Below, piece after piece: positions 15,134 to 24,063 of a DNA stretch of 54,206 nucleotides (position 1 is the stretch's first letter; each line of letters opens with the position of its first letter). The translations under genes and the position numbers were made by a program. Location of the stretch: positions 1 to 54,206 of IMG/VR virus record IMGVR_UViG_3300033149_001601; one strand, 5' to 3'. The notes under the pieces were generated by a model. The model was not told the origin of the DNA, ran no database searches, and saw only the letters and a program-made list of their open reading frames with translations. This DNA is from a virus.

Positions 15134-16369
15134 ATGGAAGTACAATCTAAAGAAGTAGATTATTGTAAGCTAGAGGTTCAGTACAAGGCTGATCCTGATG
15201 TTGTAGAAGCTAAGAGAGATGAAGTAGTTGCAGAGCTTCGTTCAGAGAAGATCCCTGGTTTTAGAAAGGGTAAGGCTCCAGACTCTGCAATTAAGGCCCG
15301 CTTAGGTAAGCAGATTTCTTTACATGTTGTTAGGCAAATGAAGGCTCAGGCTTTCGATGACGTTATCTTTGAGACTGACGTAAAACCTATCGGACAGCCA
15401 CAATTTGATGATGTATCTATTTCAGGTAATGATTTTTCCTGTAAGATAACTCTTTTAAAGAAGCCTGACTTTGAACTAAAGGGTTTAAAGTACGAGGTTC
15501 CAAAGCCAGATGTCGGTACAGATATAGAGGCCGAGACTCAGAGGTCTCTTGAAGATCTACGACTACGCTTTGGAGATGTAGAGCCTTACTCTGATGAAGA
15601 CTTCGTAGAAGAAGGAGATCAGGTAACTATTTCTTTTGAGGCAACTATCGATGGCGAAGCTTTCGAGGGTTCTTCTTCTGAGGGTCAGCTTTACGTTGTA
15701 GGTCAGAAGTCTTTGCCAGAGTTCGACGATAACCTTCTTGGAATGGCAGCTGGTGAGTCTAGAGACTTTGAGGTTTTATTCCCTGAGTCTTATCCAGAGA
15801 TTGGTGGAAAGACTGCACAGTTTAACGTTACAGTAAACATGGGGACTAAGAAGGTTCCATGCGCGCTAGATGATGAGCTTGCAAAGCAGTGTGGCGAAGA
15901 AAACCTTGATTCTCTCAAGAATAGATTGGGCGAAGTAGTTAAGGCTAGGATTAAGCAGGCTGAGCTTATTAAGGTGCAGCAGCAAGTTGTTCCACGTCTT
16001 GTAGACGACTACGACTTTGAGGTTCCAGGTGTTCTAGTTGAATTAGAAGCACAACATGTAGCTTTGCGTTCAGGAGTTGACTGGTCAGGTTTGGAAGAGA
16101 CAGAGCAGAAGGTTTTCAAAGAACAAGCAGAAAAGCAAGTAAAGCTTTCTTTAATTCTTGATTCAGTAAGAGAGGCAGAACCTGACTCTGTTCTATCTGA
16201 CTCCGAAGCTCAGAATGGCCTAGCTAAGAGAGCGCAGATGAATGGTATGGACCCACAAAAGTTTCTTGTCGAGGCGCAGCAGACCGGACGCCTTATTGGA
16301 TTGTTGGCTGGTTTGAAGGACGAATACACTGTGCAGTGGATCGTTGATCAGGCCGAACTAGTAGAGTGA
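15134..16369 (+). CDS. tig: Trigger factor (ribosome-associated chaperone and PPIase)
   Basis: At 411 residues it is close to the usual length (about 430). The N-terminal domain carries the ribosome-docking loop GFRKGKAP at residues 42-49. A complete FKBP-type prolyl isomerase domain follows at about 155-240 (GDQVTISFEATIDGEAFEG, then PEFDDNLLGM and GESRDFEV). The long helical C-terminal arms are also present. Trigger factor binds next to the exit tunnel at ribosomal protein L23 and shields nascent chains. The gene is intact and in its own frame between a nuclease and a small unknown gene. Phage copies are rare; with IF-3, deformylase and DnaJ in the same window it suggests control of co-translational maturation of phage proteins. 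Confidence 0.95.
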   Translation: MEVQSKEVDYCKLEVQYKADPDVVEAKRDEVVAELRSEKIPGFRKGKAPDSAIKARLGKQISLHVVRQMKAQAFDDVIFETDVKPIGQPQFDDVSISGNDFSCKITLLKKPDFELKGLKYEVPKPDVGTDIEAETQRSLEDLRLRFGDVEPYSDEDFVEEGDQVTISFEATIDGEAFEGSSSEGQLYVVGQKSLPEFDDNLLGMAAGESRDFEVLFPESYPEIGGKTAQFNVTVNMGTKKVPCALDDELAKQCGEENLDSLKNRLGEVVKARIKQAELIKVQQQVVPRLVDDYDFEVPGVLVELEAQHVALRSGVDWSGLEETEQKVFKEQAEKQVKLSLILDSVREAEPDSVLSDSEAQNGLAKRAQMNGMDPQKFLVEAQQTGRLIGLLAGLKDEYTVQWIVDQAELVE

Positions 16370-16381
16370 AAGAATAGATAA

Positions 16382-16666
16382 ATGAGTAACACTGATTTTC
16401 CTAAAAAGCTTTTAGATAAGATTCCTGAAGATGTAATTAAGGCAATCGAAGGTTTTTCCGAAGATGAACTTAAGGACAAGATCGTAAAGACTGAGGCTCT
16501 TATTGTCGATACAGATAAAGAGATTGAAGAGTCTGATAAGATCAAGGTTCTGAAGGAAGACCTAAAGGCTATCATGGGTGCGCACAGAGATACTAAGAAT
16601 GGAGCCAATGCAATCATTAAGTTCTGTGTTTGGAATCTTCGTAAGCGTGGCCTGACTCTGAAATGA
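16382..16666 (+). CDS. Hypothetical charged protein, 94 aa
   Basis: Helical, alternating acidic and basic, ending WNLRKRGLTLK. It follows the trigger factor gene by 12 bases and overlaps the next start by ATGA. No motif recognised. Confidence 0.65.
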   Translation: MSNTDFPKKLLDKIPEDVIKAIEGFSEDELKDKIVKTEALIVDTDKEIEESDKIKVLKEDLKAIMGAHRDTKNGANAIIKFCVWNLRKRGLTLK

Positions 16667-16941
16667 GATCGAAAGTAAAACTTACATCCTGCTGTAATGC
16701 AGAGGCGTATGTTTACGTATTAGAAGCTCCCGTTCTCAAAGAGCATCTCAAGCTCTTTGAGGATGCGGGCTTCATTGCGTTAAAGCATTTCTTAAAGTCT
16801 GGGATACTGTCTTGTCGTAAAAAAGGTTTATCATTCACTGTGACCTTTGGACAGACGAAGATGACAACTAGATGTTCTGGAGCTGCTTGTACGTCATTGT
16901 GGGATGATCTTGATTCGGTAATAAAAAAGATAGAAAGCTAA
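16663..16941 (+). CDS. Hypothetical Cys-containing protein, 92 aa
   Basis: Coupled to the upstream gene by ATGA. It contains cysteines at CC near residue 10, a single Cys near 51 and two more near 71-76, a possible metal site without a standard spacing. Function unknown. Confidence 0.6.
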   Translation: MRSKVKLTSCCNAEAYVYVLEAPVLKEHLKLFEDAGFIALKHFLKSGILSCRKKGLSFTVTFGQTKMTTRCSGAACTSLWDDLDSVIKKIES

Positions 16942-16966
16942 GCGAATTTTTTCGCATAGATATAGC

Positions 16967-17332
16967 ATGGAAAAATCCAACGAATTACTTCAACTCGTTA
17001 TGGAAGATTCGAGCTTGGAAGACACTGAAGAAGTAAATGTCAATACAATGATTGACATTGCTAGGCAAAATAGTCTCTACAGTAAGTTATCGTTATTAGT
17101 TAGGAATTCGGAAAGCGCAAAAAAAGATGTCATTGACTGTATCAATAAGGCAGCAAATGACCGCAGTAACGACTTCAGGATATTCACGTTGTTGCTTTTG
17201 CTATCCGATATTGCGCGTCCCGAATCACTTGAGTTGTCGAGGGCGTTCGTCCTCCAGACTGAATTGAGGACAACAAGACTGATAGCGCTAAACATTTTAC
17301 TAAGGGAGTCCATGTATGGAAACAAATACTGA
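16967..17332 (+). CDS. Hypothetical helical protein, 121 aa
   Basis: An all-helical, leucine-rich protein with a long hydrophobic helix (FRIFTLLLLLSDIA) that looks buried rather than membrane-spanning. It overlaps the dnaE start by 17 bases in another frame. Because of that overlap it may be a polymerase-associated protein, but no homology is recognised. Confidence 0.65.
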   Translation: MEKSNELLQLVMEDSSLEDTEEVNVNTMIDIARQNSLYSKLSLLVRNSESAKKDVIDCINKAANDRSNDFRIFTLLLLLSDIARPESLELSRAFVLQTELRTTRLIALNILLRESMYGNKY

Positions 17333-20300
17333 TCGGTACGTATCACTAAACACGCACTCATCATGGTCAATAGGTCAAGCTCTCTCCACACCCAAAGAGC
17401 TGTTTAAGAAGGCAGAAGAGTTAGGTCAGAAAGCTGTATGCATTACAGATTCTGATACTATGGCCGGAATGTGGGATAGTCTCAAGCTATCCAAAGAGAC
17501 CGGAATAAAATTCATTGCAGGATGTGAGTTCAATCTAGTTGACTCACTAGAAGGTGACGACACAAGGCTGAGAAAGATTGTTCTTATAGCTAAGAACGGT
17601 AAGGGTTACACGAATCTACTTGCTCTTCGTAAGTTTGGTTCTGACCAGTACATCGTTGCTAGGAATAGGTCTTACTCAAGAATAACTTGGGACTTACTTA
17701 CCAGGCACTCAGAGGGATTGATCTGTCTGACTGGTGATGGTAACGGTTACGTCCCTCAGCTTATCATGGAGGATAGGCTTTCAGAAGCTGGTATTGCAAT
17801 CAAGAAGTTCAAGGGAATCTTTGGAGATGACTTTGCGCTACAGCTTATGCCAAACAACTTACAGATTAGATCCAACCCTTATTCGGGTGACGTTGACCAG
17901 CGTAAGATTAATCTGTCACTAAAGAAGTTTCATGATGCTATCGGTGTCAAGTGCATCGTAGCTACTGGTTCATATTATTTGGAGCAGGAGCATCATGATT
18001 CTCAAGATGTTCTTCTTGCTATTTCAGCAGGACAGCCTGTGTACTCAGGTCAGCGTCTTAAGTTTGACAAGAAGGATTTCTATGTGAAGTCTGAAGATGA
18101 AGTGCGTCTATACTTCTCTCGTCACAAGAAGCTTTGGCCACAAGAGTTCGTTGACTCTATGTTCGATAACGTAGAAGCATTCGTTGAGTCTTGTGAGACA
18201 CCAGAGTGGATTGATCCTAAGCATACCAATCCATCAGGCAAAGAGCTTCCTGAGTTCCCAATTACTGACCAGTATAACTTTGCTGACTTCTCTGAGTGGA
18301 AGCAAGGGTACAAGGAGAACCATCTTGCAGATGATGTTCTGTACTACAGGTATCTTGTTGATCTAGGTCTTAAGGAAAAGATTAAGGCGGGTAAGCTCAA
18401 AGAAGATGATATGGAGATGTTCAGGGAGCAGATAGCTGAAGAGCTTGACGTTCTTGAGTATCATGGATTCTCATCCTATATGCTTATTGTTTGGGATTAC
18501 ATCAACTGGTGCAAGCGCAATGATATCCCAGTAGGTCCTGGTCGTGGTTCTGTCGGTGGATGCTTCACAGCTTACCTTGTTGGTATTCACGAAGCTGATC
18601 CATTCAAGTACGGATTGATTTTCTCCAGATTCCATAATAAGGAGAAGTCATCCTTCCCAGATATTGATACGGATTTCTCTCCAGCTGGTAGAGATAGGCT
18701 TCATGCTTACATCCGTGAGAAGTATGGTGAGGAGTATATTGCTCATGTATCGAACATTAATACGATCACTCCAAAGGTTTACGCTCGTGATATTTCTCGT
18801 GTTTTTGAGTTTGGTGATGATGGCAGGTCTACTGCTGCGGATATTGGTGATGATATCGCTGATTCAATTTCTTCTGAGTATTCTAGGGTAACTACTGCTC
18901 TTGCGCAGGCTCCACTCTTTCAGGAGTACGCTAAGCAGTATCCAGAGCTAGCAGAGCATTCTATTCTTGGCGGCAAGGCTAGGGCTTGGTCAACACACGC
19001 AGCTGGTCTTGTTATCGGCATGCGTCCACTGCATGAGATTGTTCCGGTACGTCGTGACCCTCATGGCGCACTATGTCTTGAGTATGAGAAAGAGCGCTCT
19101 GAGGATAATGGTCTAGTTAAGATGGATACCCTGGGTCTTGAGACCTTGGATATCATCAAGAGAACCTACGAGATTATTCGTGAGGTTGGAAAGACTCCAC
19201 CTGCTGAGCCTTTCGATTACGATCAGTATGACAAGAAGACATACGATCTAATCTCGGAGGGTGATACTTTCTGCGTGTTCCAGCTTACTGGTGTTGCAGC
19301 TCCTGTATGTAAGATGCTTCAGCCTAAGTCTGTTGAGGATATTGCTCTCGTTACAGCACTCATTCGTCCTGCAGCTAAGGCAATTATCAATGACTTCATG
19401 AAGGTTCGCTCCGGAGAGAAGGAGCTTGAGCTTATGCATCCAACATTGGAGCGTGCTCTCAAGTCTACTTACGGCTTCGGTCTTTACGAAGAGTGTCTCA
19501 TGTTTATTGCAGCTGATGTTGCTGGCTGGGATCTTCACAAGGCTGACGGTCTTCGTAAGATGACTAAGAACAAGGGCAAGTATCCTGAGAAGGTTGCTGC
19601 TCTTAGAGCTTCATTCATTGAAGATGCTCAGGTAAATAAGGGCGTTGAAGAGAAGGATGCTACTCAGATATGGGATGAGATTGTTGCAGGCTTCGGTGGT
19701 TACGGCTTCAACCGTTCACACGCAGTTCTGTACTCTATGATCTCTTTCCACACTGCGTACCTCAAGGCTAACTTCCCACTAGAGTTCCTTGTGTCCAACT
19801 TGATGGCGAAGGTTTCATCCAACAACCCCAAGGCTAAGGATGAAGTCATCAAGATCAAGCAGGAGATTCGTGCGCTTGGTGTGAGGATTGTTCCTCCTGA
19901 TGTGAACACTTCCGATTTCGCATACAAGATTATCGATGATAAAACATTGATGACTGGTCTTGATGCTCTTAGGAATGTCAAGGAAGGTGCGATTGAGGAA
20001 ATAAAAACCAAGCGTCCTTTCAAAAACTACAAAGATATTATTGAAAGAACAGATACTACAAAGGTTCGTTCACCTGTTATTCAAGCTCTAGCAGCATCAG
20101 GAGCATTGGATGATTTCGGAATGAGAAGAGAGCATATGTTCTTCTATTGTTCTGACTACAGGAAGAAGCTTCAAGCTCTTAAGACTTCACTTGGTAAGAA
20201 GGTGGAGAAGGGTAAGATAACTTTCGAGGAAGCTCAGGCAGAAGTATCTGCATTCGAGTACCCATTCCCAGAGGATGAGAAAGCCTGGAAGCCCTTCGAG

Positions 20301-20969
20301 GTTTTTGCGCTTGAGGAGCACTTCTTAGGTGAGGGTATCACTGGTTCATTCCAGGATAGGTTCCCTAAGTTCTTTGATCGTCAGGTTACAGATATCTCAT
20401 CTCTTCCAGAGACGATTGATTACATGGAATACTCAGATGATGAAAAGGAGAATCGCAGAGCGAATACTCACAACATCGAGAACCATGGCATCACTGGACT
20501 CAAAGGTATTATAACTAACTTATTTGAGTTCAAGGTAAAGAAGGAAGACTCTAAGATATTCGGCCAAACAATGGCAAGAATTACCGTACAGGATCCTTTT
20601 GATAATACTCTAGATATAATATGCTTCCCTAATTCTTGGGAGGCAGCTAAAGAAAGAGTAGAGAAAGAGTTGTCTGGCGGTAAGGGTGAGATGAAGGAAG
20701 GTATTGCTATCTACTTCAACGGTTCTTTCCAATGGGAGAACGAACACACGTATTCTTTCATACTTGGTGATATATTGTCTTATAAGGACTCCCCGAAGGT
20801 TCCTAAGTCTCTGAAGTCTAAGTCCGTGAAAATACCTAGGAAGACCAAGGTAAAGAAGGATGATGTCAAAGAGCTGAAGAAAGAGGACCTAGCGGAAGCT
20901 TTGGAGGATGAACTTCTGTTTGAAGGTAAGACTCCAGTAGATGAAGATGATGAATTTAACTTTAGGTGA
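17316..20969 (+). CDS. dnaE: DNA polymerase III alpha subunit (DnaE type)
   Basis: A 1217-residue C-family replicative polymerase. The N-terminal PHP domain is recognisable (NTHSSWS, ITDSDTMAG, FIAGCEF) but its metal-binding histidines are partly replaced: HxH is NTH and TDH is TDS. The palm has GPGRGSVGG and the catalytic PDIDTDF around residues 448-454. The motif DTLGLETLDII and a helical fingers/thumb region rich in GFGGYGFNRSHA follow. A C-terminal OB-like domain and a basic-acidic tail end the protein. No proofreading epsilon, beta clamp or loader gene was seen here, so it may borrow host parts. The start overlaps the preceding gene. Confidence 0.95.
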   Translation: METNTDRYVSLNTHSSWSIGQALSTPKELFKKAEELGQKAVCITDSDTMAGMWDSLKLSKETGIKFIAGCEFNLVDSLEGDDTRLRKIVLIAKNGKGYTNLLALRKFGSDQYIVARNRSYSRITWDLLTRHSEGLICLTGDGNGYVPQLIMEDRLSEAGIAIKKFKGIFGDDFALQLMPNNLQIRSNPYSGDVDQRKINLSLKKFHDAIGVKCIVATGSYYLEQEHHDSQDVLLAISAGQPVYSGQRLKFDKKDFYVKSEDEVRLYFSRHKKLWPQEFVDSMFDNVEAFVESCETPEWIDPKHTNPSGKELPEFPITDQYNFADFSEWKQGYKENHLADDVLYYRYLVDLGLKEKIKAGKLKEDDMEMFREQIAEELDVLEYHGFSSYMLIVWDYINWCKRNDIPVGPGRGSVGGCFTAYLVGIHEADPFKYGLIFSRFHNKEKSSFPDIDTDFSPAGRDRLHAYIREKYGEEYIAHVSNINTITPKVYARDISRVFEFGDDGRSTAADIGDDIADSISSEYSRVTTALAQAPLFQEYAKQYPELAEHSILGGKARAWSTHAAGLVIGMRPLHEIVPVRRDPHGALCLEYEKERSEDNGLVKMDTLGLETLDIIKRTYEIIREVGKTPPAEPFDYDQYDKKTYDLISEGDTFCVFQLTGVAAPVCKMLQPKSVEDIALVTALIRPAAKAIINDFMKVRSGEKELELMHPTLERALKSTYGFGLYEECLMFIAADVAGWDLHKADGLRKMTKNKGKYPEKVAALRASFIEDAQVNKGVEEKDATQIWDEIVAGFGGYGFNRSHAVLYSMISFHTAYLKANFPLEFLVSNLMAKVSSNNPKAKDEVIKIKQEIRALGVRIVPPDVNTSDFAYKIIDDKTLMTGLDALRNVKEGAIEEIKTKRPFKNYKDIIERTDTTKVRSPVIQALAASGALDDFGMRREHMFFYCSDYRKKLQALKTSLGKKVEKGKITFEEAQAEVSAFEYPFPEDEKAWKPFEVFALEEHFLGEGITGSFQDRFPKFFDRQVTDISSLPETIDYMEYSDDEKENRRANTHNIENHGITGLKGIITNLFEFKVKKEDSKIFGQTMARITVQDPFDNTLDIICFPNSWEAAKERVEKELSGGKGEMKEGIAIYFNGSFQWENEHTYSFILGDILSYKDSPKVPKSLKSKSVKIPRKTKVKKDDVKELKKEDLAEALEDELLFEGKTPVDEDDEFNFR

Positions 20970-20972
20970 TAA

Positions 20973-21797
20973 ATGAGATGTGTTTCTTGCGGTGAAGATA
21001 TTCCTCCAAAGTGGGTTGCAGTTATAGAGAAGAACGTATGTCCTTCTTGTGATGGCCCTATTATGACTGATGATGCAATCTCTCTTAGAGATGAGTTAGC
21101 AGATGCATTAGCGAGGATGCCAAATGATCCGCAAGGAGTCACAGGATGGCTGCTGTCTAATTACAGAGTCCAGAAGATTGGTGATGCTGAACCAGTTGAT
21201 AGATTCAATAGACCGGGACAGCAGCCTGCTCATCCTGCCCAGCAGCCTCAAGACGGTGGGCCTGAGTTAAAGGAGTTCAAAGTAGCATCATCTCCTTACG
21301 AAGAGTTCTTAGCTAGAACTGACTTCAAGAATAAGGTCCATGAAACTAACGCAACGATAAGATCGAAGCAAGATAGAATGGCTCAGATGGCGGCGAATAT
21401 AGCTTCCGTTGAAGACCCTTACGGTGGAAATACTACACAGAATGTATCTGCGCCAACGCCAGAATCTGATCAGGAAGACTATCTAGCTCTTCAACAGATG
21501 AAGGCTGAAGCTGCAGGTGCTCCAGCTTTACCTCCAGCAGGAGGAGGGGGAGCGTTATCTGCTGAGCAGATAGCTATGATGCAAAATCAAGGCTCACCAG
21601 ATATGGCCCAGATGGGAGCTGATGGTGTAGCGAGAGCTAACGTAGGTATGAATGATGGTGAGCTATCGGATGCTGAAAAGCTCTTAATTGCGCAGACTGG
21701 TAATGATGGTCATAGAGTAGTTCACAATAATAGACTAAAGAGAATTAAAGCTCAGGAAGCTATTGAAACTGGCGGCGGATCATTTACGAGGGCGTAA
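20973..21797 (+). CDS. Zinc-ribbon protein with disordered tail, 274 aa
   Basis: Begins with a two-knuckle zinc ribbon, CVSC at residues 3-6 and CPSC at 23-26. The middle and end are Gln/Pro/Ala/Gly-rich and probably disordered, with a GGGG segment near 190. It starts three bases after dnaE and shares its last base with the next start. The ribbon suggests nucleic-acid or protein binding; function unknown. Confidence 0.65.
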   Translation: MRCVSCGEDIPPKWVAVIEKNVCPSCDGPIMTDDAISLRDELADALARMPNDPQGVTGWLLSNYRVQKIGDAEPVDRFNRPGQQPAHPAQQPQDGGPELKEFKVASSPYEEFLARTDFKNKVHETNATIRSKQDRMAQMAANIASVEDPYGGNTTQNVSAPTPESDQEDYLALQQMKAEAAGAPALPPAGGGGALSAEQIAMMQNQGSPDMAQMGADGVARANVGMNDGELSDAEKLLIAQTGNDGHRVVHNNRLKRIKAQEAIETGGGSFTRA

Positions 21798-22150
21798 TGA
21801 CTCTGAAGATTATAGACAATAAGCGTATAGAAATGACTGTGGATGAGTACGATATGTACAAAGATATCTGCAGAGCTTTTGATCGTCCGAACTTTCAGGG
21901 TGAGGAGCTATTTAAGGGGCATTTTGAAACGGACAAGCATGGAATGATTACCATGATTACCCCGCCCATGAATAGACAAAACTCGCCTATAGTACACTCT
22001 TTTCTTTTAAACATACAGAATAATCAGCAGCTTAGAGTGAACCGCAAGATAGTGGAGACTCTGGTGAAAGAAGCTTCGGACAAGATAAAGGCTTTAACCG
22101 AGCATGCCCAAGAGTTGCAGAACAAATTAGACGAAGCCCTAAAGAAGTAA
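21797..22150 (+). CDS. Hypothetical protein with C-terminal coiled coil, 117 aa
   Basis: One-base overlap with the previous gene. The first 80 residues are mixed alpha/beta and the last 35 form a strong heptad helix (KIKALTEHAQELQNKLDEAL). It may be an assembly or oligomerisation protein. Not recognised. Confidence 0.65.
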   Translation: MTLKIIDNKRIEMTVDEYDMYKDICRAFDRPNFQGEELFKGHFETDKHGMITMITPPMNRQNSPIVHSFLLNIQNNQQLRVNRKIVETLVKEASDKIKALTEHAQELQNKLDEALKK

Positions 22151-22160
22151 TAGTCGAGCA

Positions 22161-22178
22161 GAGCCGTGGTGACGCCTC
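22161..22178 (+). other. Short hairpin in leader of recombinase operon
   Basis: GAGCCGT and ACGCCTC pair as six base pairs with one C-C mismatch around a GGTG loop. It lies 24 bases before the start of the putative mediator gene in a 51-base gap. There is no T-run, so it is not a terminator. It might influence translation of the operon or be chance. Confidence 0.2.
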
Positions 22179-22201
22179 CTAATTAAAGAGATTGGAACAC
22201 C

Positions 22202-22675
22202 ATGAGCGAAGAGCAACAAGATAGCACAGAAGTAAACACCACTAACACTGAACAGTTCACATCAGTTAGTTCATTTAAGACTAACTATGAGAAGATTCTT
22301 GTTGAGTTAGATGCGCTTGCTAAAGGCGTATATGACGAAACTGAGGCAGCTCAAACAGCTGCATTATGCCTCCTCGCTGAAGCTGGGTTAATAAAAGTCC
22401 TAGCTCAGGCTGAACAGCGATCAAGAGGTCTGAAGCGTGATATAGATTTCGCTAAGTCTGATGCGTTTTATAATCTCATGCAGACTAAAATTGATGGCAA
22501 AAAAGTTGCAGCAACAGCTGTGCCTAATTTGGTATCTAAAGACGAAAAAGTTAACGCACTATATCACGAATTCAATATGGCGGAAAAAGAGGCCCGAGAA
22601 TTAGCGAACTTGCTAAATGTACTCAAAGACGCACATATTACATTCAGAATGCTTGTTAAGAAAGGAGGTCAGTAA
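22202..22675 (+). CDS. Possible UvsY-like recombination mediator
   Basis: A 157-residue helical protein directly upstream of recA, sharing one base with it. T4 UvsY is a similarly sized helical protein that loads UvsX on SSB-coated DNA. Here a long helix contains a basic SRGLKRDIDFAKS segment and a late LLNVLKDAHITFRMLVKK, comparable in layout to UvsY-type proteins. The assignment rests on size, composition and neighbourhood, not on a diagnostic motif. Confidence 0.5.
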   Translation: MSEEQQDSTEVNTTNTEQFTSVSSFKTNYEKILVELDALAKGVYDETEAAQTAALCLLAEAGLIKVLAQAEQRSRGLKRDIDFAKSDAFYNLMQTKIDGKKVAATAVPNLVSKDEKVNALYHEFNMAEKEARELANLLNVLKDAHITFRMLVKKGGQ

Positions 22676-23715
22676 TGGCAGTACGAAAGAAATCAGCGAA
22701 AAAAGCTGGAATAGAAGTAGAAGAAACAAACGAAGAAACAACTGAAGAAACTGTAACGTCAACCGTACCAAAGCTCGATTTAGATATCGGTAAGCTTGTA
22801 ACGGATGTAAGAGGACGATACGGTAAAGATAAGGGCGGTCTGTCTCAGGACTTGGTAACAGGTGGGTCTATCTCACTTCCAACCGAGGATGGAGCATTCG
22901 TTCTATCGAATGAAGTAGAATTCTGGAAGCCACTTGTTGGTGTTAAAGGAATTCCATACGGAAGAATGGTCCAGGTATCTGGTAAGCCAGACTCCGGTAA
23001 GTCAACTACGGCAATGCTTTTTATGAAAGCAGCTCAGGAATCTGGTGCTCTAGTTATCCTCTGGGACTCTGAGAAGAAGTTCGATGTCCAGAGATATAGA
23101 GACATGATGGGAGGTGATCCCGATCAGCTATTGGTGTCCAGATCTAAGAATATTGTCGAGGGTGCCAAGCAGGTGGCCTGGTTTGTAAGAGCCGTAAAGG
23201 AGCAGAACCCAGACCAAAAGATTCTTATTGTTTGGGACTCTGTTGGTTCAACTCTTAACTCAAAGCAGGATGACGACGATGAGGATGAATTCTCACAGCA
23301 GCCTGGTGTTGATGCTAAGGAAATTACCTTCGCAGTTAAGAAGTTCAATAAGCTAATGGAGCGTTTTAGAAATCAGGAAACTGGTGACGAAACTATCGCA
23401 GTGTTCTGCGTTAACCAGGTTTATGCAAACATTGGATCAGTTGGGTCCAAGGAAAAAGGCGGAGCCGGATTAGAATATCTGTCGAGCGTCATCCTCCAGC
23501 TGACTCGTAAATCAGACCTCACAAGACAGAAGAACGGACAGAAGATTAAGTACGGAATTCTGACTAGAGCGAGGGTTAAAAAGAATCACTTATTCTCTGG
23601 AGAGGATTGTTTGGCGGAATTGAATCTAGTTGTCACCGCAGATGGAATTAAGCTTGAAGACAACGTGAGAGCATCCTTCGTCAAATCAGGAATCATCGTA
23701 GAGAAAGAATCTTAA
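22675..23715 (+). CDS. recA: RecA/UvsX-family recombinase
   Basis: A 346-residue RecA-fold ATPase with Walker A GKPDSGKST at residues 103-111, an acidic strand LWDSEKKFD, and Walker B ILIVWDSVG. A disordered acidic loop (DDDDEDEF) follows Walker B. The N-terminal 30 residues are Lys- then Glu/Thr-rich. It would catalyse strand exchange and recombination-dependent replication with SSB and the SbcCD pair. The ribosome binding site is near perfect (AAAGGAGGT). It could equally be named uvsX; the recA name here refers to the superfamily. Confidence 0.92.
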   Translation: MAVRKKSAKKAGIEVEETNEETTEETVTSTVPKLDLDIGKLVTDVRGRYGKDKGGLSQDLVTGGSISLPTEDGAFVLSNEVEFWKPLVGVKGIPYGRMVQVSGKPDSGKSTTAMLFMKAAQESGALVILWDSEKKFDVQRYRDMMGGDPDQLLVSRSKNIVEGAKQVAWFVRAVKEQNPDQKILIVWDSVGSTLNSKQDDDDEDEFSQQPGVDAKEITFAVKKFNKLMERFRNQETGDETIAVFCVNQVYANIGSVGSKEKGGAGLEYLSSVILQLTRKSDLTRQKNGQKIKYGILTRARVKKNHLFSGEDCLAELNLVVTADGIKLEDNVRASFVKSGIIVEKES

Positions 23716-23740
23716 CTTAGCAATTAAGATAGGACAGATA

Positions 23741-24037
23741 ATGTCACACATACCTAAACCAGTGGACAAAAATGCCACTAAACCGATATATGTAATAACA
23801 GTCAGGGATGAAGAAGACAAGCTCGTCTACATAAAAACTAGGCAAGATTACTTCAACATTTTCCCAACACACATTGATGTGAAGGGCCTGGTTATTACAA
23901 AAGCACAAGCAACGAAACTAAAAAAAGCAACTGATATTGACCGTACATTCGGTAAGAAGGAAGACCAGATTAACTTCTTAATTCCTTTGAGCAAATGGGT
24001 CAAAACCGATAATATAAGCTTTAATGGTGTTGCATAA
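23741..24037 (+). CDS. Hypothetical protein, 98 aa
   Basis: Small basic protein between recombinase and SSB, with its own weak ribosome binding site (AGGA). Its position suggests a recombination or replication accessory, but no motif is visible. Confidence 0.65.
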   Translation: MSHIPKPVDKNATKPIYVITVRDEEDKLVYIKTRQDYFNIFPTHIDVKGLVITKAQATKLKKATDIDRTFGKKEDQINFLIPLSKWVKTDNISFNGVA

Positions 24038-24063
24038 CGAAACAAAGTAAAAAGGAAAATAAA

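Noticed and set aside
16942-16955. Terminator at GCGAATTTTTTCGC
   Set aside because: The stem is only five base pairs with a T loop and there is no T-run after it.
16967-17332. Membrane protein
   Set aside because: The hydrophobic stretch is a short Leu run interrupted by charged residues and fits a buried helix better than a transmembrane segment.
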